From a virus: 37,611 nucleotides of DNA. Positions 22,882 to 31,799 of this stretch are shown here, in pieces. Made by a program: the position numbers and the translations under genes. The notes under the pieces were generated by a model that had not been told where the DNA came from, did no database searches, and worked only from the letters and a program-made list of their open reading frames with translations. Position 1 is the stretch's first letter. Each line of letters starts with the position of its first letter. The stretch is from IMG/VR virus record IMGVR_UViG_3300045417_000507, positions 1 through 37,611 of that record. One strand, given 5' to 3'.

Positions 22882-22888
22882 TACACCA
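22882..22888 (-). promoter_or_regulatory. TGGTGTA variant of the start-proximal motif
   Basis: TGGTGTA on the minus strand, then ten bases and the ATG at 22871. It abuts the ATAAT tandem repeat. Confidence 0.4.
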
Positions 22889-22890
22889 AT

Positions 22891-22915
22891 ATAATATAAT
22901 ATAATATAATATAAT
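22891..22915. repeat. Five tandem ATAAT units between divergent genes
   Basis: Five perfect copies of ATAAT fill the gap between the divergent starts at 22871 and 22918. Read on the plus strand every unit junction makes TATAAT, so the repeat is a ladder of -10 boxes ending two bases before the ATG at 22918. Changes in copy number would move the promoters. Confidence 0.85.
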
Positions 22916-22917
22916 AT

Positions 22918-23130
22918 ATGAATGAGATTATTAAGAATAAATCCAAATGGTCAGTTTACTCTCAAAAATGTATCAAGCATTATAATATTGATAATAATAT
23001 TATTAGTGATGAACCAGATGAATATCCATGTATTGCTATACCCCAATTAATATCCGATATAAATGGCATAAGAATTAAATTTAATTTTATCTATAAAAAA
23101 GATTGTCAAAAATTATTAAAAAGTTTATAA
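22918..23130 (+). CDS. Hypothetical small protein
   Basis: A 70-residue protein: basic N-terminus (MNEIIKNKSKW), a DEPDEYPCIAIP centre and a basic C-terminal part (KFNFIYKKDCQKLLKSL). No family is recognised. It starts directly behind the ATAAT ladder with no Shine-Dalgarno, and its stop codon overlaps the -10 box of the tmRNA promoter. Confidence 0.55.
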   Translation: MNEIIKNKSKWSVYSQKCIKHYNIDNNIISDEPDEYPCIAIPQLISDINGIRIKFNFIYKKDCQKLLKSL

Positions 23131-23131
23131 T
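23103..23131 (+). promoter_or_regulatory. Sigma-70-type promoter of the tmRNA
   Basis: TTGTCA (23103-23108), 17 bases, TATAAT (23126-23131). The predicted start near 23138 lies about 23 bases before the mature tmRNA 5' end at 23161. Confidence 0.7.
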
Positions 23132-23160
23132 GTGTAACTAATAATAAGTTCTTTCTCATT

Positions 23161-23548
23161 GGGCGCGTACTGGTTTCGATTTTAGTAATAGAAATTAAAA
23201 TGCAAGTAGAGGTTTAGGTGGGACTCTTTAAAAAACCTTAAAAGTATTAACTGCTAAAACAGCCAAATACAAAGGCCATATCTCTGCTAGAGTTTCTCTA
23301 GTTGAGAAGGCCGTTTCTGTAGCTTAAGTTCTACAGCGTGATATCTATGACACATCTAATAGAATATTGCGTATTTAGATGTCTTTGCCTTTAAAGTTTT
23401 TTTATTCTTTATAGGTTTAGTATTCAAAATAAAATCGCAAAGTGTGTTTGTTGTTTCTCTACACAAAGCTAAAATTAAAAACAACTAAACTTGTAGTATT
23501 TTAATTTAAATTATCTAAAAGACGAGAGTTCAATTCTCTCCGCGTCCA
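23161..23548 (+). ncRNA. ssrA: Phage-encoded tmRNA (SsrA), one-piece
   Basis: Rescues stalled ribosomes by acting as tRNA and mRNA. The 5' end GGGCGCG...TGGTTTCGA pairs with 3' CGCGTCC (7 base pairs), followed by discriminator A at 23548; CCA is not encoded. The T arm is GAGAGTTCAATTCTCTC. Helix P2 is visible as AAATTAAAAT against ATTTTAATTT. A pseudoknot-like PK1 (GGTTT/AAACC with ACTC-TTTA/TAAAAGT) precedes the resume codon, most likely GCT at 23253. The frame runs 24 codons to TAA at 23325: AKTAKYKGHIS, ARVSLV, then EKAVSVA. The tag is longer than the E. coli 10-residue tag and ends SVA in place of LAA. A later hairpin ACATCTAA/TTAGATGT is also present. Confidence 0.93.
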
Positions 23549-23620
23549 AGCTGTAAGCAACACTTTAATATTTTTTAGAATTTTATTCGTTAAAATTAAA
23601 TTTGCGATTTTTTACAAAAA

Positions 23621-23627
23621 AAGTGTA
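23621..23627 (+). promoter_or_regulatory. AAGTGTA motif, longer leader
   Basis: AAGTGTA 25 bases before the ATG at 23653. Unlike the other sites the leader here has room for AAGAG as a weak Shine-Dalgarno. It fits a late virion gene with a conventional leader. Confidence 0.4.
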
Positions 23628-23652
23628 AGTAATGTAAGAGAAAACAAATTAT

Positions 23653-26013
23653 ATGAGTAACCTACCATGCCCTACTCTGCCAACGTTAAGTGTAAGTAGC
23701 ATCGCTAGTGCTGATAATCAAAATTGTGAAGGAGGGAATCTTAAAGAAGACGTTTCGTGTAGCGAAGTACTAATAAAATTTGGAGAAGTAGAAGTAACTC
23801 AAAAAATAGAAATGAAAGTTCAATATTTTTCTTCTATGGGTCCGCCAAAGTTGGGCACATCAGCTTCTGGCTCGCCATCATATAAGTTTAAATTTGATGA
23901 TCCCAAATATCTTGCAGGAACTCTCGTGCAACTTCATGACTATTTTGCAAGCAACAAAATTGTAGGCGATCCAGAAATTACTACCGTAAACGCAAGCTAT
24001 AAAAGAGACGGAACTCAAGGAAAAACAAAACTATTTAAAAAAACCCCTTGGGAATATTTTGGATCCACCGCTAACGCAGCCAGAAGCGAGAATTGGGATT
24101 TTGGAAATACAGACTACAATAGAATAGCTGGCCCCAAATGGGAGGAGGAGCCTATTAACGATTTTTTTTATAATCCAAATGATCTTGTTTTTGAATCAGA
24201 TGGCTTAAGACAAGCTTATCTTTATGAAGCAAGCGAATTAGTTAAAAAACTAAAAAAGAAAGAACAAAGTTTTAAAGATTATTTTAATTCACAAGCAATA
24301 AAATTCGTGGATTATACAAACGAAATGAGACTGTTATGGGCCTTAGCAGCATTGGGGCAATTGCCATTTGATAGCATATCTAAAAAATTTAGAATAGGCA
24401 ACAGCACAAACCCTGGATATACTAGAGATATAAAAATAGTATTTAATCTTTATGTTAAAGCCATGAGAGCAGAAATGTCCTCAGTATGTGGTACAACACT
24501 AACAGAAGTAAAGCTTAACGGCGTAGAAGCTTCAAAAAGTCTTAAACGCCCCAAGAAAACTTGTCTAAAATGCCTTATAGTTCTTAATAATCAAGACACA
24601 GAAATCAATAGAGACGGAGTATACTTTTTTGGAGTTGCTTGGAACAAGGGCAATCCAAAGCAAACATTTTTAGAAAGAGTAAGGGAAGCAGAACCAGCAC
24701 ATGGAATAGGATCAAAAAAAGCAGATTCAAAAAATATAGCCACGTTTTATAGTGACGCATATGTTCTTGGAAATAGATTTGGTCCATCAGAGTTTCAGCC
24801 TGGAGACAAATTAAAACAAAAAAGCCTTTATCCAGATATAATAGTTTTTGAAGACGATTTAAATCCGTGGGGCAGGCATGCAGTAACCAGAGTTGAACTT
24901 CTTAAATTTCTAGCACATGAAAGACAAGGAGCTTATACCTGGGAACTAGCAGAAGGATCGGGCGCAAACCCAAATCACTGGGCACCGCTAGATAAAAAGT
25001 TTTGGACACAAAACAATCAATCCCGCCCAATTATGATAGCCAGACCACATGTAAAACAAAGAGGGGATGGCGGAACAGAAATTATTCCAGGCCTTAAGCT
25101 TTATTTTACAGCAGGACAAAATATCACAAGTGGCGATATTCAAGGATCTTCAGTTCAAATGCAAGTAGTCTTTCCGCTTGAAGCATTTGCGGTCCTCGGA
25201 GAAGGGCCATTAACATTAGAATCTTTACCAGGGAAATTTATGAATTTCTTTTCAGCAGCAATTTTTGTAGTTAAAATTGATGTTGTTCAGGGCGTAAAAG
25301 ATACTTATGCAATAGTAAATTGGTGGGAAAAAATGGAAGCAGCCAAAGAAGCACTGAGAAAAATGAAAGAGTACGTTGAGTCATTAAAAGCAAAAGTGCA
25401 GGCTCATACAGACGAATTAACAAAAGCTTTTGAAGCTAGAGACCTAAATAAATATAATGAAGTTTTAAATAGCCTTAGAGCACTTGCTGCGGATTTTCAG
25501 CAAAAAACAGGCCACTCGATAGATCTCACAGTGGCCATACAGGGCGGCAAGAACCTACAAATGTTTATTGATGCTCAAAATCAACTACAAAATGAAATAA
25601 ATTCTCAACTCCCAGATTCATCTCGTGTACCTGAAGCGCCAAATCCACCTCAAGACGAGGCACAGCCAGAAAATCCACCAGTTGTAAGTCCAGAGCAAGT
25701 ACTAGATAGTTCTTCTACTGGCAACGCGACCGATGCTCTTGTTATTCCAATCCCGCTTTCAGATCCAATTGGAACAAATCCGCCAGCCGCCCCCTCTACA
25801 CCCCAACCAATAGATCCAATAGTATTTTTTCAACCAATTGATACTCCTTCATTAGGATCAACTCATAATCTAGGCGTTATTGGTCATCCAGAACAATCAG
25901 GACCAGGTTTTGTTAGTGACGGCACTGCTTTTGAACAAATTCCTGGAATTGATCTAGGAGAGTATGTTCCACCTATTCAGCTTCCCTCATGGTACTTGGA
26001 AGGAGACTTTTAA
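23653..26013 (+). CDS. Large probable virion protein
   Basis: A 786-residue protein with no recognised catalytic motif. It starts MSNLPCPTLPTLSV. Residues about 30-550 look globular with mixed strands and repeated Gly/Asn loops; about 560-640 is a charged coiled coil (KMEAAKEALRKMKEYVESLKAK...). From about 650 a Pro/Ser-rich linker follows, then the C-terminal end LPSWYLEGDF. GC content is higher than in the neighbours. A tail, baseplate or fibre component is the likeliest role by size, layout and the late-type motif upstream. The adjacent 29-residue protein shares the WYxEGD end. Confidence 0.7.
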   Translation: MSNLPCPTLPTLSVSSIASADNQNCEGGNLKEDVSCSEVLIKFGEVEVTQKIEMKVQYFSSMGPPKLGTSASGSPSYKFKFDDPKYLAGTLVQLHDYFASNKIVGDPEITTVNASYKRDGTQGKTKLFKKTPWEYFGSTANAARSENWDFGNTDYNRIAGPKWEEEPINDFFYNPNDLVFESDGLRQAYLYEASELVKKLKKKEQSFKDYFNSQAIKFVDYTNEMRLLWALAALGQLPFDSISKKFRIGNSTNPGYTRDIKIVFNLYVKAMRAEMSSVCGTTLTEVKLNGVEASKSLKRPKKTCLKCLIVLNNQDTEINRDGVYFFGVAWNKGNPKQTFLERVREAEPAHGIGSKKADSKNIATFYSDAYVLGNRFGPSEFQPGDKLKQKSLYPDIIVFEDDLNPWGRHAVTRVELLKFLAHERQGAYTWELAEGSGANPNHWAPLDKKFWTQNNQSRPIMIARPHVKQRGDGGTEIIPGLKLYFTAGQNITSGDIQGSSVQMQVVFPLEAFAVLGEGPLTLESLPGKFMNFFSAAIFVVKIDVVQGVKDTYAIVNWWEKMEAAKEALRKMKEYVESLKAKVQAHTDELTKAFEARDLNKYNEVLNSLRALAADFQQKTGHSIDLTVAIQGGKNLQMFIDAQNQLQNEINSQLPDSSRVPEAPNPPQDEAQPENPPVVSPEQVLDSSSTGNATDALVIPIPLSDPIGTNPPAAPSTPQPIDPIVFFQPIDTPSLGSTHNLGVIGHPEQSGPGFVSDGTAFEQIPGIDLGEYVPPIQLPSWYLEGDF

Positions 26014-26017
26014 AATT

Positions 26018-26107
26018 ATGATAATTTTCAACACAGAAGAAAAAGAAGATCAAGATCAAAAACAAAAAGAAACTATTCCAGACTGGTATCACGAAGGAGA
26101 TTACTAA
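26018..26107 (+). CDS. 29-residue protein sharing the WYxEGD C-terminal end
   Basis: A short highly charged peptide (EEKEDQDQKQKE) ending IPDWYHEGDY. The last ten residues match the end of the upstream 786-residue protein (LPSWYLEGDF) at P, W, Y, E, G and D, with conservative changes at two others. It starts four bases after that gene's stop. It may be a remnant of a duplicated 3' end or a small competitor that binds the same partner. No ribosome site is strong. Confidence 0.5.
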   Translation: MIIFNTEEKEDQDQKQKETIPDWYHEGDY

Positions 26108-26147
26108 TTAATTTAGAATTTAACTATATTTATATATATTATATATA

Positions 26148-27113
26148 TTGAACATACTTTGGCCCGATATCCATAAAAATCTAACTAAAAATATAGCAAA
26201 AGCATTCTCTTTGCTTGGTCACAATCTGATTCTCCCAAGTAGCGAATACATACCAACGAATTTACCACCAAAACAATTTAATCAATTGGTATGGAATACT
26301 AATTGGAATCAAGAGAAAGTAAATTTAGAATTTAATAGTAATAATATTAAAGTATTAAACAAAGAACAAATTTTAGATCTTAAGCCAGAAATAGTTTTTA
26401 TAACAAGTTTTGAAAGTCAGTTTGAAATATTAAATGAAATTTGGCCTTATCTTAAAGATAAGAGCAAATTAGCTTGCTATAGCGGCAATGACTATTGGGA
26501 CGGAGCATATCCATTTTATATAATCAAGAATTATCTTTGCGCAGATTATACAGGTTTTCTTTTAGCAAATAAATATAAAATAAATCACCTCTGCTATAAA
26601 CCTTGGGTGGACTACGATAGATGCACTTTTAATGGGCCAACTGATGGTAATATAGTAGGTATTTATATTTCAGAATATGAAAAGAATTTTAATCAAGAAT
26701 ACAATATGAGTCGCGAGCTTCAAAAATTGACCCCATATATAGATTATCATTATCATACTAATAGTTCCCAAGAAGAATTAACCAAAACATTAAAATCAAG
26801 CATAGCTACTCAGCACATTAAACACCTTGAAGGTTACGGTATAGCAGTAATTGAAAGTATGGCTTGTGGCAAGCCAGTATTTATGCATCGTAGAATGGCT
26901 CAAAATAAAAGTCTTATGCAGTGGAGCATAGAAAATGTTACTGCGTTATTCTTTGAAAGCGAATATGAATATATAGCCAAACTAAAAGCATTATACGAAA
27001 GCAAAGATTATAGATATTTTCTTCAAAATACCACCGCAAATGTTATAAGACAAATAATTGACAATCAAAGAGAAACAGAAAAACTTGGACATTTTCTTAA
27101 TAATCTAGTATAA
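26148..27113 (+). CDS. GT-B glycosyltransferase (GT4-like)
   Basis: A 321-residue enzyme that heads the glycosylation cassette. It starts at TTG 26148 (NILWPDIHKNLTKNIA), the only start codon before conserved sequence. The C-terminal domain has HLEGYGIAVIESMACGKPVFMHRR, the E-x7-E donor-sugar motif of GT4. The N-terminal domain shows FSLLGHNLILPSS (first strand and loop). A TATATT box seven bases upstream is a possible promoter. Probably adds a sugar to a glycan built by the genes that follow. Confidence 0.75.
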   Translation: MNILWPDIHKNLTKNIAKAFSLLGHNLILPSSEYIPTNLPPKQFNQLVWNTNWNQEKVNLEFNSNNIKVLNKEQILDLKPEIVFITSFESQFEILNEIWPYLKDKSKLACYSGNDYWDGAYPFYIIKNYLCADYTGFLLANKYKINHLCYKPWVDYDRCTFNGPTDGNIVGIYISEYEKNFNQEYNMSRELQKLTPYIDYHYHTNSSQEELTKTLKSSIATQHIKHLEGYGIAVIESMACGKPVFMHRRMAQNKSLMQWSIENVTALFFESEYEYIAKLKALYESKDYRYFLQNTTANVIRQIIDNQRETEKLGHFLNNLV

Positions 27114-27121
27114 TTTTTATA

Positions 27122-27955
27122 GTGAAAATTTGGCTCTGCGGAATTACTCAAAACGAAAAGCAGAATATTGATGATATGACAAAAGATATATATCAATATT
27201 TTGATGGCTTAATCTTTGTAGACGGTGGATCAACAGATGGTACACTAGACATATTAAACGCAAGAAAAGGCCAAGGAAAGATCATAAACAGAGAATGGTC
27301 AAATGACCATGATCTCCAAATGAATGGTTTTTTAAGGTCTAATATTATACAAAATGGAGATTGGTTTATAATAAGAGATAGTTGCGAAAGATTAAATATA
27401 GACTGGGTTAAGAATTTGCGTAATTTTATAGAGAATTTCTTAGACAAAAATAAAATAAATAGTTGCGTTGATAGACAAAAAGCTTTTCTTGTTAAATATT
27501 TTGATGATATGATATTTCAAGGTAGCCCGCATTGGGGATTACAAGGTATGAGGCCAGGATACATTGATCTCTACGAATACTATGGAAAAAATCAACAACT
27601 ATTTGCTTGGGAGGAGAGACCATCTCAAAGAAAGCATTATATTGATAGTGATATGAAGTATTACTTTGTTTATGGAAGATCTAATCATTGCGTTCTTCAT
27701 TATTATGATAATGGTAGAACTTCAGAAAGATATCAACAACAAGAAAGTATAAGACAGCAATTTAGAGCATATTGTGAAGGTCTTCGGATAGAATTCAAAT
27801 TAGAATCATTGATTAATTACTGGAAAAATAACTCAATCAATCAAATTATGAAAGAATTTATTAATAACGAAAGATTAATAAAAAGATTTTATAGATTAAA
27901 TATACTTAACGAAAGCGTAGAATCTATAGATAAAAATGAAGAATGGAGAATATAA
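27122..27955 (+). CDS. GT2-type glycosyltransferase
   Basis: A 277-residue protein starting at GTG 27122. The N-terminal GT-A core reads LCGITQNEKQNIDDM, then FVDGGSTDGTLDIL (about 32-45), the nucleotide-sugar binding hallmark of GT2. WFIIRDSCERL near residue 80 occupies the DxD strand position but holds only one Asp. The rest is helical and aromatic. It follows the GT4 gene by eight bases. Donor and acceptor unknown. Confidence 0.75.
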   Translation: MKIWLCGITQNEKQNIDDMTKDIYQYFDGLIFVDGGSTDGTLDILNARKGQGKIINREWSNDHDLQMNGFLRSNIIQNGDWFIIRDSCERLNIDWVKNLRNFIENFLDKNKINSCVDRQKAFLVKYFDDMIFQGSPHWGLQGMRPGYIDLYEYYGKNQQLFAWEERPSQRKHYIDSDMKYYFVYGRSNHCVLHYYDNGRTSERYQQQESIRQQFRAYCEGLRIEFKLESLINYWKNNSINQIMKEFINNERLIKRFYRLNILNESVESIDKNEEWRI

Positions 27956-27957
27956 AA

Positions 27958-28518
27958 ATGCAGCATTTTTACGAAAATATACAAGGATGGTTTGATTATC
28001 CAGATTTATATAAATATTATATTAATAACGCCAAAGATAATTTTAAATCAATAGAAATTGGAGTTTATAAAGGCAGAAGTACAGCCTTTATGGGTGTAGA
28101 AATTATTAATAGTAATAAAAAATTAACTCATTATGCCCTAGATCATTTTTATGGTAATAATGAACATAGAGAAGAAGGCAATCCTAACTATACTCCAGAA
28201 GCAATTGATGGTACATTATGTAATCTTTTTTTAAAAAATATAGAACCAGTAAAAGATGTTATTGTACCGATAAACAAAGATTCAAGAGAAGCACATAAAG
28301 ATTTTGAAAATAATTTTTTTGATTTAATATTCATAGATGGACATCATGGATACGAAGAATGTTTGACAGATATGAAATTATGGTATCCTAAATTAAAGAA
28401 GAATGGAATTTTTGCTGGACATGATCTATGGACAGAATCTGTTCAAAGGGCAGTTTATGAATTTCTAAATCGAGATTTTACAAATTTTTCTGGATGCTGG
28501 TTTCATATTAAAAAATAA
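27958..28518 (+). CDS. Class I SAM methyltransferase (Methyltransf_24-like)
   Basis: A 186-residue protein starting at ATG 27958, chosen over an ATG 15 bases earlier because GGAG lies nine bases upstream and the sequence MQHFYENIQGWF matches the usual family start. SAM-binding KSIEIGVYKGRSTAFMG, then YALDHFYG, FFDLIFIDGHHGYE and WYPKLKKNGIFAGHDLW. It aligns with the frame-shifted methyltransferase at 4145-4791. In a glycosyltransferase cluster it probably O-methylates a sugar. Confidence 0.8.
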   Translation: MQHFYENIQGWFDYPDLYKYYINNAKDNFKSIEIGVYKGRSTAFMGVEIINSNKKLTHYALDHFYGNNEHREEGNPNYTPEAIDGTLCNLFLKNIEPVKDVIVPINKDSREAHKDFENNFFDLIFIDGHHGYEECLTDMKLWYPKLKKNGIFAGHDLWTESVQRAVYEFLNRDFTNFSGCWFHIKK

Positions 28519-29418
28519 ATGAAAATAGCAGATTGCTTTATGTATTTCAATGAAAAAGATATCGCATATCTTAGAATTAAAGAATTATATGATGCTGTAG
28601 ATTACTTTATAATTAATGAAGCAACAAAGACTCACCAAGGACAGAATAAAGAATTATTTTTTTGGAAAGACGAAAGACTTAAAGAATTTAAAAATAAAAT
28701 AATTTATTCTCCAATAGAACTAGATGGAAGATTTGACGCTTTAATGCCAAAATTTTTTCCAGATGCAAAAATTGGTGCAAAAGAGCACGAACAAAGAATA
28801 AGACTTTTAGAACAAATTGAACCTCTAAATTTAGATAATTTAGATACAGTAATGATTTCAGATTGTGATGAAATTCCCAATAAAAATATTTTTCAAGAAA
28901 TGATAAAATATCCAATTGTTGCATTAAATCAAATGTTTTTTGTTCATTATATTGATGTTTATACAAATAAGAATGTTACAGGAACTGTAGCTTGTAAATA
29001 TGAAGGATTAAAATATTTAAATACTTTATGTTTTGGCATGGGACTTCAACTACTAAGAAGAGATAAAGATTTTATGCTAAGAATAGAAAACGGTGGATGG
29101 CATTACTCTTATATGGGAGGACCTAAAACGATGAGCGAAAAAGTTGTTTCTATTTACGACGGTAATCCAGATTCTCAATGGAAAACAGAAGAAGCAGCTC
29201 AACAATTAATTGATGAAAGCATTAAAAATAGGCAAAGTCCATTTTCTCAAGAACCAATTGCTATATTAGATTTTAAATATGCAACATTTGCTGATTTAAA
29301 CTTTATAACAGCAAAGCAAGGCGGCTGGCAAAAAGTATCCGCTAGATGTCAAATACATCCTAAAGTATTAGAATTAGATTTTAATGGAGATTTTGAAAAT
29401 TTGAGGTATAAAAAATGA
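28519..29418 (+). CDS. GT17-like N-acetylglucosaminyltransferase
   Basis: A 299-residue protein. It opens DCFMYFNEKDIAYLRIKELYDAVDYFIINEA and THQGQNKELFFW, the strongly conserved start of GT17 (beta-1,4-mannosyl-glycoprotein N-acetylglucosaminyltransferase family). VMISDCDEIPN near residue 113 holds the acidic D-x-D-E-I metal site, and GGWHYSYMGG near 192 follows. Despite the family name, phage and bacterial members may use other sugars. It begins directly after the methyltransferase stop. Confidence 0.82.
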   Translation: MKIADCFMYFNEKDIAYLRIKELYDAVDYFIINEATKTHQGQNKELFFWKDERLKEFKNKIIYSPIELDGRFDALMPKFFPDAKIGAKEHEQRIRLLEQIEPLNLDNLDTVMISDCDEIPNKNIFQEMIKYPIVALNQMFFVHYIDVYTNKNVTGTVACKYEGLKYLNTLCFGMGLQLLRRDKDFMLRIENGGWHYSYMGGPKTMSEKVVSIYDGNPDSQWKTEEAAQQLIDESIKNRQSPFSQEPIAILDFKYATFADLNFITAKQGGWQKVSARCQIHPKVLELDFNGDFENLRYKK

Positions 29419-30293
29419 AAGATACGGATTTTATATTAGCCTACGAACAAAATCCACAAATATATGATTATATTTATCAAAATGGAATTTTTTATAAAAA
29501 TAATACAAATAAAAGACAATATCATTTTCCAGAAATAGACTTAGCGAAAAATAAATTAAATGCAGTAAATGAAGATATAAATGATAATTCTATAATATAT
29601 TTCTGCATGAATGAATTTGAAAATTTATTAAATATTTTAGGGAAAAATTTAAATAAAAAGTATGTATTACTTGCAGATGGAGGAGATGGAAATGTTGAAA
29701 ATTTAAAAGTATCAGATAATATTTTGCACGTATATTGTCCAAACCTACCATTTTATAACAACAAGTATAGTCCATTTCCAAGAGGAATTTTAAAAAATAA
29801 TTATTTAAGAGGAACACAAAATATTGAAAATTTTAATAGATCAAAAATTATATATTGTAATTTTACAATATATTCTTATTCTAATCACAGAATAAATGAT
29901 TTTAATTATTGGTATAATTTATCATTATCAAATAATTATATAACCATAAAAAAAACTAATCATTCAGATGATCAATCTTATTGGAAAGATCTATACGAAC
30001 ATAAATTTAATATCTGTTCTTCTCCAGCATCAGATACGGATAAAAATCAAAATAGAGATACTTATAGACTTTGGGAAACCTTAGTAGCTGGATGTATTCC
30101 AATAATCAAAAGAAGTAAAATGGCAGAATTTTTTTATAGTTTAAATTTACCAATATTAATTGTTGATAACTGGGAAGAAGCTTCATTAGATTATTTAAAT
30201 AAAATTTTAGAAGCATTCTTTAATAAATCTTTAGAAGCGACAAAAGAACAATATTGGATAAATAAATTAAGAGGACATTTCAAATATGAGTAA
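29415..30293 (+). CDS. Exostosin-like glycosyltransferase (GT47-like)
   Basis: A 292-residue protein. The C-terminal segment FNICSSPASDTDKN...DTYRLWETLVAGCIPIIKRSKM (about 195-245) is the exostosin/GT47-like donor-binding block (G-x-D-x-x-R-x-W-E-x-L-x-x-G-C-x-P). The N-terminal half is divergent, very Asn-rich and AT-rich. GAGG eight bases before the ATG is a good Shine-Dalgarno, and the start overlaps the preceding gene by four bases. Sugar unknown. Confidence 0.75.
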   Translation: MKDTDFILAYEQNPQIYDYIYQNGIFYKNNTNKRQYHFPEIDLAKNKLNAVNEDINDNSIIYFCMNEFENLLNILGKNLNKKYVLLADGGDGNVENLKVSDNILHVYCPNLPFYNNKYSPFPRGILKNNYLRGTQNIENFNRSKIIYCNFTIYSYSNHRINDFNYWYNLSLSNNYITIKKTNHSDDQSYWKDLYEHKFNICSSPASDTDKNQNRDTYRLWETLVAGCIPIIKRSKMAEFFYSLNLPILIVDNWEEASLDYLNKILEAFFNKSLEATKEQYWINKLRGHFKYE

Positions 30294-30990
30294 TCCATTT
30301 GATTTTTTTCAAGAAATTTATTGTATAAATTTAGCTTATCGCACAGATAAGTGGAAGATGTGCTTAGAACAATTTGAAAAAATAGGTATACATAATAGAG
30401 TAGAAAGGCTCGAAGCAATAAAATTTGAAGGATCACATCCATATGTAAATATTCGTTCAGCTGGATGTTTTGCTTCTCAGAGAGCAGCCATTAATTTAAT
30501 CAAAAAACGCAACTTAAATAATGCTTTAATTTTTGAGGACGATGTTGAATTTATAAACGATGTAAATAAACATTTATCACTATCATTAGAAGAATTAAAA
30601 AAAGAAAATTCATGGGATATATTTTATTTAGGGATGCATGTTGGAGAAAAAATGGACAACAATAGGCCAAATCAAATTCCACTAGAAAGAGTTAATCAAA
30701 ATTTATTAAAAGTAAATGTCGCTTTATGCACTCACGCTCAAGCTTATAGTAAAGAAGCTGCCGAAATTATTAGTTCAAATATTCCAGCAGGACAAGAAAT
30801 CATACCTTGGCTTCAAAGAAATGAAAGCTTAGATGGATGGTTAATGAGAAATATCCTACCAAGAGGAAAATCATTTTCTACAAATGAAATATTAGCTACT
30901 CAAGCAGAATCTTTTTCAGATATTAATCTTGTAATGACTAGATTAGATAAATATTTTGTAGAAGCTTTTTATAAATATAGACCAATATGA
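30286..30990 (+). CDS. GT25-type glycosyltransferase
   Basis: A 234-residue protein. IYCINLAYRTDKWKMCLEQF at about 9-28, AGCFASQRAAINLI near 60, then NALIFEDDVEF near 80 are the defining blocks of GT25 (lipooligosaccharide glycosyltransferase family), including the ED(D) metal motif. Usually adds galactose or glucose, but donor use varies. GAGG precedes the ATG by 11 bases, and it overlaps the GT47-like gene by eight bases. Confidence 0.85.
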   Translation: MSNPFDFFQEIYCINLAYRTDKWKMCLEQFEKIGIHNRVERLEAIKFEGSHPYVNIRSAGCFASQRAAINLIKKRNLNNALIFEDDVEFINDVNKHLSLSLEELKKENSWDIFYLGMHVGEKMDNNRPNQIPLERVNQNLLKVNVALCTHAQAYSKEAAEIISSNIPAGQEIIPWLQRNESLDGWLMRNILPRGKSFSTNEILATQAESFSDINLVMTRLDKYFVEAFYKYRPI

Positions 30991-31799
30991 TTACTTTTTC
31001 TAAACTTGGTAATTTCGGCTCAATTGGAAATCAACTTTTTCAATATTCCACATTATACTCTATTGGTAAATTAAATGGATATAGTATTAAAATTCCAAAT
31101 ACAGAAGAACATTTTTGTGAAGGCGCAAAAAGAATTCAGCATTATTTTTTAAATTGTTTCAAGAGTATATCTGCAGAAATTCTAAATGAACAAGATTTAA
31201 AATTAATAAAACATAAAGCTAATTGGAGATATCCAGCGCTCTTTAATCCAGAAGTATTAAAAATACCAGATTATACAGATTTAGAAGGTTATTTTCAATC
31301 ATACAAATTTTTTGAAAATTGTAAAAATGACTTATTAGATCAATTTCAATTTAAAGATTCAATAATAGACGCAGTTTATAAAAAATATAACTTTGATTTT
31401 AGTAACCTTTCTTCAGTTCATTTAAGGTGTGGAGACTATATTGGCAGAGATAATCATCATCCAATAATGAATAAAAATTACTATCAAAAAGCTTTTGAAC
31501 TAGTAAATGTTTCTAATTATTTAGTTTTTTCAGACACTATTGATTATGCAAAACAAATTTTTAATGAATTCAAAGATATTAACTTCACATATATAGAGAA
31601 TAATCATGCATTTGAAGATATGTATCTTATGTCTAGTTGTCAAAACAATATTTTGGCTAATAGTAGTTTCTCTTGGTGGTCAGCATATATAAATAAAAAT
31701 AATAATAAAGTTGTTGCATCCTCCAATTGGTTTGGATCAGCTTATAATGGTCAATGGAAACTTGATGATCTTATACCTAAAGAATGGACTATCATATGA
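30987..31799 (+). CDS. GT11 alpha-1,2-fucosyltransferase-like
   Basis: A 270-residue protein. GSIGNQLFQYSTLYSIGKLNG (about 10-30) is the GT11 start; SSVHLRCGDYIG (about 146-157) carries the H-x-R-x-G-D-Y motif that binds GDP-fucose. MYLMSSCQNNILANSSFSWWSAY is the family's third block. It would transfer L-fucose from GDP-fucose. The gene at 33709 makes the 4-keto precursor of GDP-fucose, so a fucose-related sugar is likely. ATGA overlaps link it to both neighbours. Confidence 0.87.
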   Translation: MITFSKLGNFGSIGNQLFQYSTLYSIGKLNGYSIKIPNTEEHFCEGAKRIQHYFLNCFKSISAEILNEQDLKLIKHKANWRYPALFNPEVLKIPDYTDLEGYFQSYKFFENCKNDLLDQFQFKDSIIDAVYKKYNFDFSNLSSVHLRCGDYIGRDNHHPIMNKNYYQKAFELVNVSNYLVFSDTIDYAKQIFNEFKDINFTYIENNHAFEDMYLMSSCQNNILANSSFSWWSAYINKNNNKVVASSNWFGSAYNGQWKLDDLIPKEWTII

